From NCBI RefSeq assembly GCF_008905045.1, contig NZ_VWMY01000004.1, forward strand, positions 176,787 to 240,786: DNA of 64,000 nt, written 5' to 3'. This DNA comes from Streptomyces albicerus (lineage in GTDB: Bacteria > Actinomycetota > Actinomycetes > Streptomycetales > Streptomycetaceae). A program made the position numbers and the translations under genes. Position 1 is the stretch's first letter. Each line of letters starts with the position of its first letter. Below are positions 40,741-48,786 of this stretch, piece after piece. The notes beneath the pieces are model-generated. The model ran no database searches. It worked only from the letters and a program-made list of their open reading frames with translations, and was not told where the DNA came from.

Positions 40741-42078
40741 ATGCGCAGAACCACAAGCCGCCTGCTGCGCGGCATCGCTCTCCTCTCCGCCCTCGCCATG
40801 GGGGCGACCGCCTGCGGCGGCTCCGACGACGACAGTTCCGGCCAGAAGGATGTCTCCGCCGGAGACATCCAGGCGGCCCTGGAGAAGGGCGGCTCGGTCA
40901 CGGTCTGGGCCTGGGAGCCCACCCTGAAGACCGTCGCCGCGGACTTCCAGAAGAAGTACCCCAAGGTCAAGATCAACCTCGTCGGCGAGCGGTCCGGTGA
41001 CAAGCACTACACCGCGCTGTCGAACGCCATCTCGGCCGAGAAGGGCGTCCCCGACGTCGCGCAGGTCGAGTACTTCGCGATGAGCCAGTACGCCCTCACC
41101 AAGGGCCTCAGCGACGTGGCCCCCTTCGGCGCGGACAAGCTCAAGGCCAAGTACACCCCGGGCCCGTGGAACGCCGTGAGCGAGGACAAGGCGGTCTACG
41201 GCCTGCCGATGGACTCCGGCCCCATGGCGCTGTTCTACAACAAGAAGGTCTTCGACAAGTACAAGGTCGCGGTCCCGACCACCTGGGACGAGTACGTCGA
41301 CGCGGCCCGCAAGCTGCACAAGGCCGACCCCAAGGTCTTCATCGCCGCCGACGCCGGCGACGCGGGTCTCACCACCAGCCTGCTGTGGCAGGCCGGTTCG
41401 CGTCCCTACAAGGTCGACGGCACCAAGGTGAAGATCGACTTCGCTGACGCGAACGCCAAGAAGTACACCGACACCTGGCAGAAGCTCATCGACGAGAAGC
41501 TCGTCGCCCCCATCAACGGCTGGACCGACGACTGGTACAAGGGCCTGGGCGACGGCACCCTCGCCACGCTGCCCAGCGGTGCCTGGATGCCGGCCAACTT
41601 CGAGACCGGCGTGAAGAACGCCTCCGGTGACTGGCGAGCGGCCCCGATGCCGGCCTGGACCAAGGGCGACAAGGCGAGCACGGAGAACGGCGGCAGCGCG
41701 CTGACCCTGCCCGCGCTGGGCAAGAACAAGGAACTCGCCTACGCCTTCGTCGAGTACGCGAACTCCGGTGACGGCGTCGCGACCCGCATCAAGGAGGGCG
41801 CCTTCCCGGCGACCACCGCGGAGCTCCAGGACAACGCGTTCCTGAACAAGGAGTTCGAGTACTTCGGCGGCCAGAAGGCCAACGAGATCTTCGCCGAGTC
41901 CGCGGCCAACGTCGCCTCCGACTGGTCGTACCTGCCCTTCCAGCAGTACGCCAACTCGATCTTCAACGACACCGTGGGCAAGGCGTACATCTCGAACACC
42001 AAGCTCTCCGCCGGCCTGAAGTCCTGGCAGGACGCCTCCATCAAGTACGGCAAGGAACAGGGCTTCACCGTCGAGTAA
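40741..42078 (+). CDS. Sugar-binding lipoprotein (extracellular solute-binding protein)
   Basis: A 445-residue CUT1 binding protein. Signal peptide MRRTTSRLLRGIALLSALAM, lipobox ...MGATACGG, then SVTVWAWEPTLKTVAADFQK, YPKVKINLVGERSG, YGLPMDSGPMALFYNKKVFD and ALTLPALGKNKELAYAFVEY. These are hallmarks of the family-1 solute-binding proteins (MalE-like). ATG 40741 is chosen for the signal peptide; GAAGTGG is upstream. Galactan oligosaccharide is inferred from the downstream GH42 and GH30 genes. Confidence 0.92.
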   Translation: MRRTTSRLLRGIALLSALAMGATACGGSDDDSSGQKDVSAGDIQAALEKGGSVTVWAWEPTLKTVAADFQKKYPKVKINLVGERSGDKHYTALSNAISAEKGVPDVAQVEYFAMSQYALTKGLSDVAPFGADKLKAKYTPGPWNAVSEDKAVYGLPMDSGPMALFYNKKVFDKYKVAVPTTWDEYVDAARKLHKADPKVFIAADAGDAGLTTSLLWQAGSRPYKVDGTKVKIDFADANAKKYTDTWQKLIDEKLVAPINGWTDDWYKGLGDGTLATLPSGAWMPANFETGVKNASGDWRAAPMPAWTKGDKASTENGGSALTLPALGKNKELAYAFVEYANSGDGVATRIKEGAFPATTAELQDNAFLNKEFEYFGGQKANEIFAESAANVASDWSYLPFQQYANSIFNDTVGKAYISNTKLSAGLKSWQDASIKYGKEQGFTVE

Positions 42079-42128
42079 TCGACGCACACACCGCCGCCGC
42101 CCCCGCGCACCACTCCGGAAGGACCACG

Positions 42129-44171
42129 ATGATCTCCACCCTCCTGTCCCAGCTGAACGGGCCGGACGGTGACTCCACCCCACGCCTCGCTTACGGCGCC
42201 GACTACAACCCCGAGCAGTGGCCTCGTGAGGTGTGGGAGGAGGACGTACGGCTGATGCGTGAGGCCGGCGTCAACCTGGTCTCCGTGGGGATCTTCTCCT
42301 GGGCCCGCATCCAGCCGGCCCAGGACGAGTGGGACTTCGGCTGGCTCGACGAGGTCATGGACCTGCTGCACGCGGGCGGCATCGGGGTCGACCTGGCCAC
42401 CGCCACCGCGTCCCCGCCGCCCTGGCTCACCACGGCACATCCGGAGATCCTTCCGGTGACCGCCTCCGGTGAGACGGTGTGGCCGGGGGCGCGGCAGCAC
42501 TGGCGGCCCACCTCACCCGTCTTCCGCACCCACGCACTGCGTCTGGTGCGGACGATGGCCGAGCGGTACGCGGACCATCCCGCGCTGGTGGCCTGGCACG
42601 TCTCCAACGAGCTGGGCTGCCACAACATCTACGACTTCTCCGACGACGCGGCCCGCGCCTTCCGCGACTGGCTGCGCGACCGCTACACCACGCTCGACGC
42701 CCTCAACCACGCCTGGGGCACGGCGTTCTGGTCCCAGCGCTACAGCGACTGGGAGCAGATCCTGCCGCCCCGGCTGACCGCCTCCCACCCGAACCCGACG
42801 CAGCAGCTGGACTTCAAGCGCTTCTCCTCGGACGCGCTGAAGGAGTACCTGCGCGCGGAGCGGGACGTCCTGCGTGAGGTCACGCCGGACGTGCCGGTCA
42901 CCACCAACTTCATGGTGATGGGCGGCACCAAGGGCATGAACTACCCCGACTGGGCGGGCGAGATCGACTTCGTCTCCAACGACCACTACGTCCACCCGGG
43001 CCCGCAGGACCGGGACGAGCTGTCCTTCTCCGCCAACCTCACCAGCGGTATCGCCGACGGCCGCCCGTGGTTCCTGATGGAGCACTCCACCAGCGCCGTC
43101 AACTGGCAGCCCGTCAACGTGGCCAAGCGGCCGGGCGACCTGGCCCGCGACTCACTGCTGCATGTCGCCCACGGCGCCGACGCCGTGTGCTTCTTCCAGT
43201 GGCGCCAGTCGGCGGCCGGCGCCGAGAAGTACCACTCCGCGATGGTGCCGCACGCCGGTGCCGACAGCGAGGTCTTCCGCGCGGTCGCCGGCCTCGGCCG
43301 GTCCCTTCAGGCGCTGGCGCCGGTCGCGGGCTCCGAGCGCGAGCCGGCCCGGGTGGGCATCGTCTACGACTGGGAGTCGTGGTGGGCGAGCGAGCAGGAC
43401 TCCCACCCGACCGCCCTGCTCGACTACCGCCAGGAAGCGCTGGACTGGTACTCCGCGCTCCTCTCCCTCGGCGTCCGGGCCGACGTCGTCACCACCACGG
43501 CCGACCTCGACCGGTACGACGTGCTGATCGCGCCCGTGCTGCATGTGATCCCCGCGCCGCTGGCCAAGGAGCTCACCCGGTACGTCGAGAGCGGAGGGCA
43601 CCTGGTCACCACGTACTTCTCCGGTGTCGTCGACGAGAACGACCACGTCTGGCTCGGCGGCCACCCCGGGGCCCTGCGCGATCTCCTCGGCATCCGTATC
43701 GAGGAGTTCGGTCCGCTGCTCGACGGTGACTCCGTCGACCTGGACGGCGGCGGTACGGGCACCCTGTGGACCGACCGGATCACCGTCACCGACCCCACGG
43801 TGGAGGTCCTGGCCGGCTACCGCACCGGGGCGTACGCCGGTCTCCCGGCCGTCACGCGGCGCGCGGTGGGCGGGGGTTCGGCCGCGTACGTCTCCACCCG
43901 GCTGGGCGCCGACGGGCTGGCCGGTCTGCTGCCGCGGCTGCTCGGCCCGGCCGGCGTCCACAGCGAACTGCCCGACGGCGCACGGGGATCGGTCGAGCAG
44001 ACCGTCCGCCGCGGACCCGGCGGCCGCTTCCTGTTCCTGGTCAACCGGACCGACGAGACCGTGCCGCTGACCGGCCTCGCGGGAGAGGTCCTGCTCGGCA
44101 CCGCCGACGCCGAAGGCGGTCTCGTCCTGGGGCCCAGGGACGTCGCCGTACTGCGCCAGCCCGCTACCTGA
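42129..44171 (+). CDS. GH42 beta-galactosidase
   Basis: A 680-residue cytoplasmic enzyme (no signal peptide). N-terminal TIM barrel: YGADYNPEQWPREVWEEDVR, GVNLVSVGIFSWARIQPAQD, acid/base Glu in WHVSNELGCHN (E161), nucleophile in RPWFLMEHSTSAVNW (E317). A trimerisation (GATase-like) domain follows (VGIVYDWESWWASEQDS, LIAPVLHVIPAPLAKELT), then a beta domain. GGAAGGACC precedes ATG 42129. It would cut beta-linked galactose from imported oligosaccharides. It is the gene after the binding lipoprotein in the same operon. Confidence 0.94.
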   Translation: MISTLLSQLNGPDGDSTPRLAYGADYNPEQWPREVWEEDVRLMREAGVNLVSVGIFSWARIQPAQDEWDFGWLDEVMDLLHAGGIGVDLATATASPPPWLTTAHPEILPVTASGETVWPGARQHWRPTSPVFRTHALRLVRTMAERYADHPALVAWHVSNELGCHNIYDFSDDAARAFRDWLRDRYTTLDALNHAWGTAFWSQRYSDWEQILPPRLTASHPNPTQQLDFKRFSSDALKEYLRAERDVLREVTPDVPVTTNFMVMGGTKGMNYPDWAGEIDFVSNDHYVHPGPQDRDELSFSANLTSGIADGRPWFLMEHSTSAVNWQPVNVAKRPGDLARDSLLHVAHGADAVCFFQWRQSAAGAEKYHSAMVPHAGADSEVFRAVAGLGRSLQALAPVAGSEREPARVGIVYDWESWWASEQDSHPTALLDYRQEALDWYSALLSLGVRADVVTTTADLDRYDVLIAPVLHVIPAPLAKELTRYVESGGHLVTTYFSGVVDENDHVWLGGHPGALRDLLGIRIEEFGPLLDGDSVDLDGGGTGTLWTDRITVTDPTVEVLAGYRTGAYAGLPAVTRRAVGGGSAAYVSTRLGADGLAGLLPRLLGPAGVHSELPDGARGSVEQTVRRGPGGRFLFLVNRTDETVPLTGLAGEVLLGTADAEGGLVLGPRDVAVLRQPAT

Positions 44172-44232
44172 CCCCTCGCGCCACGCTCTACCGCCGACTC
44201 CTCGAACGGCACCGCACTCGTTCGAGGGCCAT

Positions 44233-44257
44233 CCCTCCTGCCCGACGGGCGGGAGGT
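44233..44257 (+). terminator. Hairpin between GH42 and GH30 genes
   Basis: CCTCCTGCC pairs with GGCGGGAGG across a short loop (one G-U). A second 8-bp arm pair, CCTCGAAC and GTTCGAGG, lies just upstream (about 44202-44228). It may separate expression of the intracellular and secreted enzymes. Confidence 0.5.
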
Positions 44258-44293
44258 CAACCGCAGCTACCACCACCGCAGTTGGGAGCACAG

Positions 44294-46345
44294 ATGGCAC
44301 GCCGCACCCGCAACAGACGGCTCCTCGGAGCCGCCGGCCTCACCGCACTGGCCACCGGGGCCGCCCTGGTCTCCGCCCCGTCGTCCACCGCGCAGGTCTC
44401 GGCGGCGGACACCCCCTCCGTCACCGTCCGGCCCGACCCCTCGTACAAGCATGAGAAGTTCGAGGGCTGGGGCACCAGCCTGGTCTGGTTCGCGAACGCC
44501 ACCGGCGACTACCCCAAGCCGATACGTGAGAAGCTCGCCAAGCTCCTGTTCGGCGACGACGGCCTGGCGCTGAACATCGCCCGTTACAACATCGGCGGCG
44601 GCAACGCCCCGGACGTCAAGGACTACCTGCGCGCCGGCGGTGCCGTCGAGGGCTGGTGGAAGGCCCCGGCAGGCACCACGCGCGAGGACACCGACTGGTG
44701 GAGTGCCGACGACCCGGCCGACTGGAACAAGGACGCGGACGCCACCCAGCGCTGGTGGGTCGACCGCATCAAGGACGACATCGACCACTGGGAGACCTTC
44801 AGCAACTCCCCGCCGTGGTTCATGACGAAGAGCGGCTATGTCTCCGGCGGGTTCAAGGCCACCGACGACCAGCTCAAGACCGAGTCCGTCGACGACTTCG
44901 CCGCCTACATGGCGGGCGCGACCAAGCGGCTGGAGAAGGCCGAGGGCATCAAGGTCGACACCGTCGACCCCTTCAACGAGCCCAACACCGACTACTGGAG
45001 CACCCGCCTGGGCGCCGACGGTGAGCCCGTCGGCGGCCGTCAGGAAGGGGCGCACATCGGCCCCGAGCTCCAGCAGAAGGTGCTCAAGGCCCTGGCCCCC
45101 GCGCTGAAGAAGGCGAAGACCAAGGCGGACATCTCCGCGATGGACGAGACCAACCCGTCCATCTTCTCGCAGAACTGGAACACCTACCCGCAGGAAGTGC
45201 GGGACCTCGTCGACCAGATGAACGTCCACACCTATGGCACCGGCCAGCGCACCACCGTGCGCGACCTGGCCAAGGCGGCCGACAAGCCGCTGTGGCAGAG
45301 CGAGGTCGAGGGCGACTGGGGCGACGGCCAGAGCTTCACGGACATGCGGCCGGGCCTGGGCCTCGCCCAGCGCATCGTCGACGACCTGCGTGAACTGGAG
45401 CCCAAGGCCTGGGTGTTCTGGCAGCCCGTCGAGGACTACGACAACATGAAGCCGGGCGGGGAGTCCGCCAAGGGCGGCAACTGGGGCAGCATCCAGCTCC
45501 CGTTCAGCTGCACGTCGAAGGACACCCTCGAGTCCTGCCCGATCTACACGAACACGAAGTTCGACACGGCCCGCAACTTCACGCACTACATCAAGCCCGG
45601 TGACCGGCTGATCAAGACGGACGACACTTCCAGCGCTGCCGCAGTCTCCAGGAAGGGCAACGGGGCGACCGTCGTCCACGTCAACAGCACCGCGGACGCC
45701 CGTACGGTGACGGTCGATCTGTCGAAGTTCGGCCACGTCAGCCGCAGCGCCACGGTCACGCCCGTCGTGACCAGCGCCGACGGCAAGCTCGAGCGCCACA
45801 AGGCCGTCAGGGTCAGTGACCGGAAGGCCACCTTCACGGTGCCCGCGCAGTCGGTGACCTCCTTCGTCGTCAAGGGCGTCTCGGGTGTCGCGAAGGACGC
45901 CGCCGAGCTGCGGAAGGGCCACTCCTACGAGCTGACCGGCGTCCAGAGCGGCAAGGCGCTCACCGTCGCCGACAACGGCACGAGCCTGGTCATCAAGACC
46001 GCGGCGGCCGACTCGGCGGGCCAGCAGTGGAAGCTGCGGCAGATCTCCGGTGACACCGGCAACCGGCAGCGGTACGTGTTCACCAACCCGGTGGAGGGCA
46101 AGCGCCTGGCCGTCCGCGACGGCGCCCCGGTCCTTGAGGCCGACACCAGTCCCCGTGACAAGGCCGCCCAGTGGATCATGTCGACGACCGGCAACGGAAA
46201 CTGGACCCTGGTCAACGCGGCCACCGGACGGCTCCTCGAGGTCGGCGGCCAGGCCACGCAGGACGGAGCCGCTGTCACGCTGTGGACGCCCAACTCCGGC
46301 TCCAACCAGCTGTGGAAGGTCACCGACGTGACCGACCAGCAGTAG
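44294..46345 (+). CDS. Secreted GH30-type endo-beta-1,6-galactanase with ricin-type lectin
   Basis: A 683-residue exported enzyme. Signal peptide RRLLGAAGLTALATGAALVS. The catalytic domain (about 45-520) opens FEGWGTSLVWFANATGDYPK, with FGDDGLALNIARYNIGGGNA, VDTVDPFNEPNTDYWSTRLG (acid/base Glu in NEP) and KPLWQSEVEGDWGDGQ (nucleophile Glu). The 'GWGTSLVWFA' and 'IGGGNAP' blocks are typical of endo-beta-1,6-galactanases. A C-terminal ricin-type beta-trefoil (about 535-683) has QQWKL, AQWIM and NQLWKV repeats for galactan or galactose binding. It follows the GH42 gene by 122 bases. It would release beta-1,6-galacto-oligosaccharides from arabinogalactan side chains. Confidence 0.88.
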   Translation: MARRTRNRRLLGAAGLTALATGAALVSAPSSTAQVSAADTPSVTVRPDPSYKHEKFEGWGTSLVWFANATGDYPKPIREKLAKLLFGDDGLALNIARYNIGGGNAPDVKDYLRAGGAVEGWWKAPAGTTREDTDWWSADDPADWNKDADATQRWWVDRIKDDIDHWETFSNSPPWFMTKSGYVSGGFKATDDQLKTESVDDFAAYMAGATKRLEKAEGIKVDTVDPFNEPNTDYWSTRLGADGEPVGGRQEGAHIGPELQQKVLKALAPALKKAKTKADISAMDETNPSIFSQNWNTYPQEVRDLVDQMNVHTYGTGQRTTVRDLAKAADKPLWQSEVEGDWGDGQSFTDMRPGLGLAQRIVDDLRELEPKAWVFWQPVEDYDNMKPGGESAKGGNWGSIQLPFSCTSKDTLESCPIYTNTKFDTARNFTHYIKPGDRLIKTDDTSSAAAVSRKGNGATVVHVNSTADARTVTVDLSKFGHVSRSATVTPVVTSADGKLERHKAVRVSDRKATFTVPAQSVTSFVVKGVSGVAKDAAELRKGHSYELTGVQSGKALTVADNGTSLVIKTAAADSAGQQWKLRQISGDTGNRQRYVFTNPVEGKRLAVRDGAPVLEADTSPRDKAAQWIMSTTGNGNWTLVNAATGRLLEVGGQATQDGAAVTLWTPNSGSNQLWKVTDVTDQQ

Positions 46346-46369
46346 GCGTCGGGCACTCGCCCCTGTCAC

Positions 46370-46412
46370 GCGCCTTTGCGCCCGCCGTTCCGTACGGCGG
46401 GCGCAGAGGCGC
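46370..46412 (+). terminator. Strong 19-bp hairpin after the GH30 gene
   Basis: GCGCCTTTGCGCCCGCCGT (46370-46388), loop TCCGT, ACGGCGGGCGCAGAGGCGC (46394-46412), one U-G pair. It begins 24 bases after the stop codon. Confidence 0.85.
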
Positions 46413-46484
46413 GCCAGTGGCCGTTCTTCCCTCGGCCTCCCTTTCGAGGGAAGCCTCATGGTGTGATGGCCAGCGAAGAGACCC

Positions 46485-46499
46485 ATCTCTCAAGGAGAT
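46485..46499. promoter_or_regulatory. LysR-type operator upstream of the lysR gene
   Basis: ATCTC-TCAAG-GAGAT, perfect 5-bp arms, T-N11-A form. It lies 23 bases before the GTG of the LysR gene. The same arms recur at 47420-47434 before the MFS gene. Confidence 0.65.
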
Positions 46500-46522
46500 G
46501 GACCGCGCCCCGGGAGAGGCAA

Positions 46523-47386
46523 GTGGATCTGCGGCAGATGGAGGTCGTCATCGCGGTGGCCGAGGAGGGCGGCTTCACCGCGGCGGCGCAGCGGTTGCAC
46601 GTCGTCCAGTCCGCCGTGTCGAGCACGGTGCGCGCGCTCGAACGCGAGCTGGGCACCCCGCTGTTCGACCGCACCACGCACCGGGTCTCCCTGACCCCGG
46701 CAGGCGAGGCGTTCGTACCGGCCGCGCGCGTGGCGTTACGCGCCGCGGAACAGGCCCGGGCGGCCGTCGACGTCGTACAGGGACAACTGCGGGGGCGGAT
46801 CACGGTCGGCACGATGCAGGGGGTCTGGGCCGACCTGCACCGTCCGCTGGCCGCCCTGCGGGCCGAGCATCCGGGCGTGGTGGTACGGCTGCGACAGGCG
46901 GCCGTGGTCGACATCCGTCAGGCGCTGCGCGAGGGCACAGTGGATCTGGCCGTGGTCGCCCTCGACCGCCAGCAGCAGCGGGGACTGGTCACCCGGCTGC
47001 TGTCCCGCGAGGAGATGGTGCTGGTGAGCGCTCCGGAGCGGACGGTGCCCGTGACGGACGGGAAGGTCTCGCTCGCCGACGTCGCCCGCTTGCCGCTGGT
47101 GGACTTCACGCCGGGCTGGGCGATCCGGCTCGCCGTGGACAAGGCGTTCCGGGCGGCCTCCGTCGATCGCGAGCCGACCTTCGAGGTCAACGACATCGTC
47201 GCGGCCTCCGAACTCGTCCGCAACGACCTGGGCGTCTGCGTGATGCCCACCTCGATCGCCGACCGGTTCCCCGACCTGACCACCCACCGCTTCGACCGCC
47301 ACGCGCCGAACTGGAAGGTCATGGTGGTACGGCCCCGCGGCGAGGCGCCTCCCGCGGTCGCCGCGCTGCTGCACCACATGACCTGA
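46523..47386 (+). CDS. LysR-family regulator (TTA-containing)
   Basis: A 287-residue regulator: HTH MEVVIAVAEEGGFTAAAQRL then VVQSAVSSTVRALERELGTP, followed by LFDRTTHRVSLTPAGEAFVP and a substrate-binding domain (GRITVGTMQGVWADLHRPLA, LPLVDFTPGWAIRLAVDKAF). GTG 46523 is chosen because LysR proteins start just before the HTH and an operator lies directly upstream; ATG 46466 would put that operator inside the gene. Codon 72 is TTA (46736-46738), so it may be made only when the bldA tRNA is present. The matching operator before the MFS gene suggests it controls that gene. Confidence 0.9.
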   Translation: MDLRQMEVVIAVAEEGGFTAAAQRLHVVQSAVSSTVRALERELGTPLFDRTTHRVSLTPAGEAFVPAARVALRAAEQARAAVDVVQGQLRGRITVGTMQGVWADLHRPLAALRAEHPGVVVRLRQAAVVDIRQALREGTVDLAVVALDRQQQRGLVTRLLSREEMVLVSAPERTVPVTDGKVSLADVARLPLVDFTPGWAIRLAVDKAFRAASVDREPTFEVNDIVAASELVRNDLGVCVMPTSIADRFPDLTTHRFDRHAPNWKVMVVRPRGEAPPAVAALLHHMT

Positions 47387-47419
47387 CAGGACCCGGACCG
47401 CGCACAGCTCCCCCGAGCC

Positions 47420-47434
47420 ATCTCCTTCAGAGAT
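47420..47434. promoter_or_regulatory. LysR-type operator upstream of the MFS gene
   Basis: ATCTC-CTTCA-GAGAT, same arms and spacing as the site at 46485-46499. It lies 66 bases before the MFS start codon. Confidence 0.65.
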
Positions 47435-47500
47435 GACCAACATCTCGAACCATCGCCACAGCGAGGGAAGCACCGAAGCGCGCCGGGCGCTGAGGGAAGC

Positions 47501-48733
47501 ATGAATGTCCTCAAGACCTCGCGTGACGTCCAGGCCTCGGGCCGGTCCACCAGCACGACCACGCTCGGCGTGCCGGGGTGGCTCGTCGTGCTCCTGGCCG
47601 CCGCCTCCGGCATGACGGTCGCCAACCTCTACTACGCCCAGCCCCTGCTGTCCTCGCTGCGCGACGTCTTCCACGTCAGCGAGGCGGCGGCCGGTGGGCT
47701 GATCACGCTCACCCAGGTCGGGTACGTCCTGGGCATGCTCCTCCTGGTCCCGCTCGGCGACCGGCTGGAGAAGCGCCGGCTGATCAGCGTGCTGCTGGCG
47801 GTCACCACCCTCGCCCTCGTCGCCGCCGGACTCGCGACGAGCTTCCCCATGCTGCTGATCGCCTCCCTGATCAGCGGCGGCACCTCGGTCGTCGCCCAGA
47901 TCCTCGTCCCCTTCGCCGCGAGCCTCGCCCCGGACCACGCCCGCGGCCGGATCGTCGGCCGGGTGATGAGCGGTCTGCTCACCGGCATCCTGCTGTCCCG
48001 CACCCTCAGCAGCCTGGTCTCCGACGTGGCCGGCTGGCGGGTCGTCTACCTCGGCTCCGCCGTGCTGATGGCGCTGCTGGCCGTCGCCCTGCACCTGGCC
48101 CTGCCGCGGCAGGCCGCCACCACCGCCCTCCCGTACAGCCAGGTGCTGCGCTCCACGGTCCAACTGGTGCGCGTCCACCCGGCGTTGCTGCGCCGCGGGC
48201 TCTACCAGGCGGCGATGTTCGGCGCGTTCAGCGCGTTCTGGACCACCGTCTCGTACGTCCTCACCGGCCCCCGCTTCCACTACTCCCCCGTCGGTGTCGG
48301 TGTCTTCGCCCTCGTCGGCGCGGCCGGAGCGGCCGTGGCGCCCTTCGCGGGCCGTTGGGCCGACCGCAAGCTGGTGCGTCCCATGACCGGCGCCGCGCTC
48401 GTCGCCGCGGCCGTCGCCTTCGCGGGTGCGGGACTCGGTCAGCGCCACATCGTGCTGCTGGCCCTGGCCGCCGTACTGCTCGACATGGCCGTGCAGACCA
48501 CGCTGATCCTCGGTCAGCACACCATCTACCAGCTCGATCCGAGCGCGCGAGCACGGCTGAACAGCGCCTTCATCGCCATCTTCTTCGTCGGCGGCGCCCT
48601 CGGTTCGCAGCTCGGCTCGGTCGCGTTCCACGCCGGCGGCTGGACCGGGGTGGCTCTCCTCGGCACCGCGTTCCCCGTGCTGGCCCTCCTCTACTGGGCC
48701 ACGGAACACCGTGCGGCGCACCGCACATCCTGA
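47501..48733 (+). CDS. MFS transporter (drug-efflux type)
   Basis: A 410-residue protein with about 12 hydrophobic segments: GWLVVLLAAASGMTVANLYY, AAAGGLITLTQVGYVLGMLL, then the MFS loop GDRLEKRRLISVLLAVTTLA, LMALLAVALHLALP, AAMFGAFSAFWTTVSYVLTG, VALLGTAFPVLALLYWAT. The short 'GDRLEKRR' is the motif-A region. Family members export small drugs or metabolites. Start ATG 47501 follows GAGGGAAGC-like sequence at a distance. It is preceded by the LysR gene on the same strand. Confidence 0.9.
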   Translation: MNVLKTSRDVQASGRSTSTTTLGVPGWLVVLLAAASGMTVANLYYAQPLLSSLRDVFHVSEAAAGGLITLTQVGYVLGMLLLVPLGDRLEKRRLISVLLAVTTLALVAAGLATSFPMLLIASLISGGTSVVAQILVPFAASLAPDHARGRIVGRVMSGLLTGILLSRTLSSLVSDVAGWRVVYLGSAVLMALLAVALHLALPRQAATTALPYSQVLRSTVQLVRVHPALLRRGLYQAAMFGAFSAFWTTVSYVLTGPRFHYSPVGVGVFALVGAAGAAVAPFAGRWADRKLVRPMTGAALVAAAVAFAGAGLGQRHIVLLALAAVLLDMAVQTTLILGQHTIYQLDPSARARLNSAFIAIFFVGGALGSQLGSVAFHAGGWTGVALLGTAFPVLALLYWATEHRAAHRTS

Positions 48734-48774
48734 TCAGCGCGCACCGCGGGGCAATGGCTTGAACATCCGTTCCC

Positions 48775-48780
48775 TACGAT
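48775..48780 (+). promoter_or_regulatory. -10 hexamer TACGAT of a probable leaderless gene
   Basis: TACGAT ends six bases before GTG 48787; no ribosome binding site intervenes. TTGAAC at about 48759-48764 is a poor-spaced -35 candidate. Confidence 0.45.
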
Positions 48781-48786
48781 GACCCG

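Noticed and set aside
44267..46486. 739-codon minus-strand frame opposite the GH30 gene
   Set aside because: Antisense reading of a high-GC gene; no recognisable motif and poor composition.
46466..46522. Earlier ATG start for the LysR gene
   Set aside because: It would add a non-conserved 19-residue lead and place a perfect operator-like dyad inside the coding region; GTG 46523 fits the family start.
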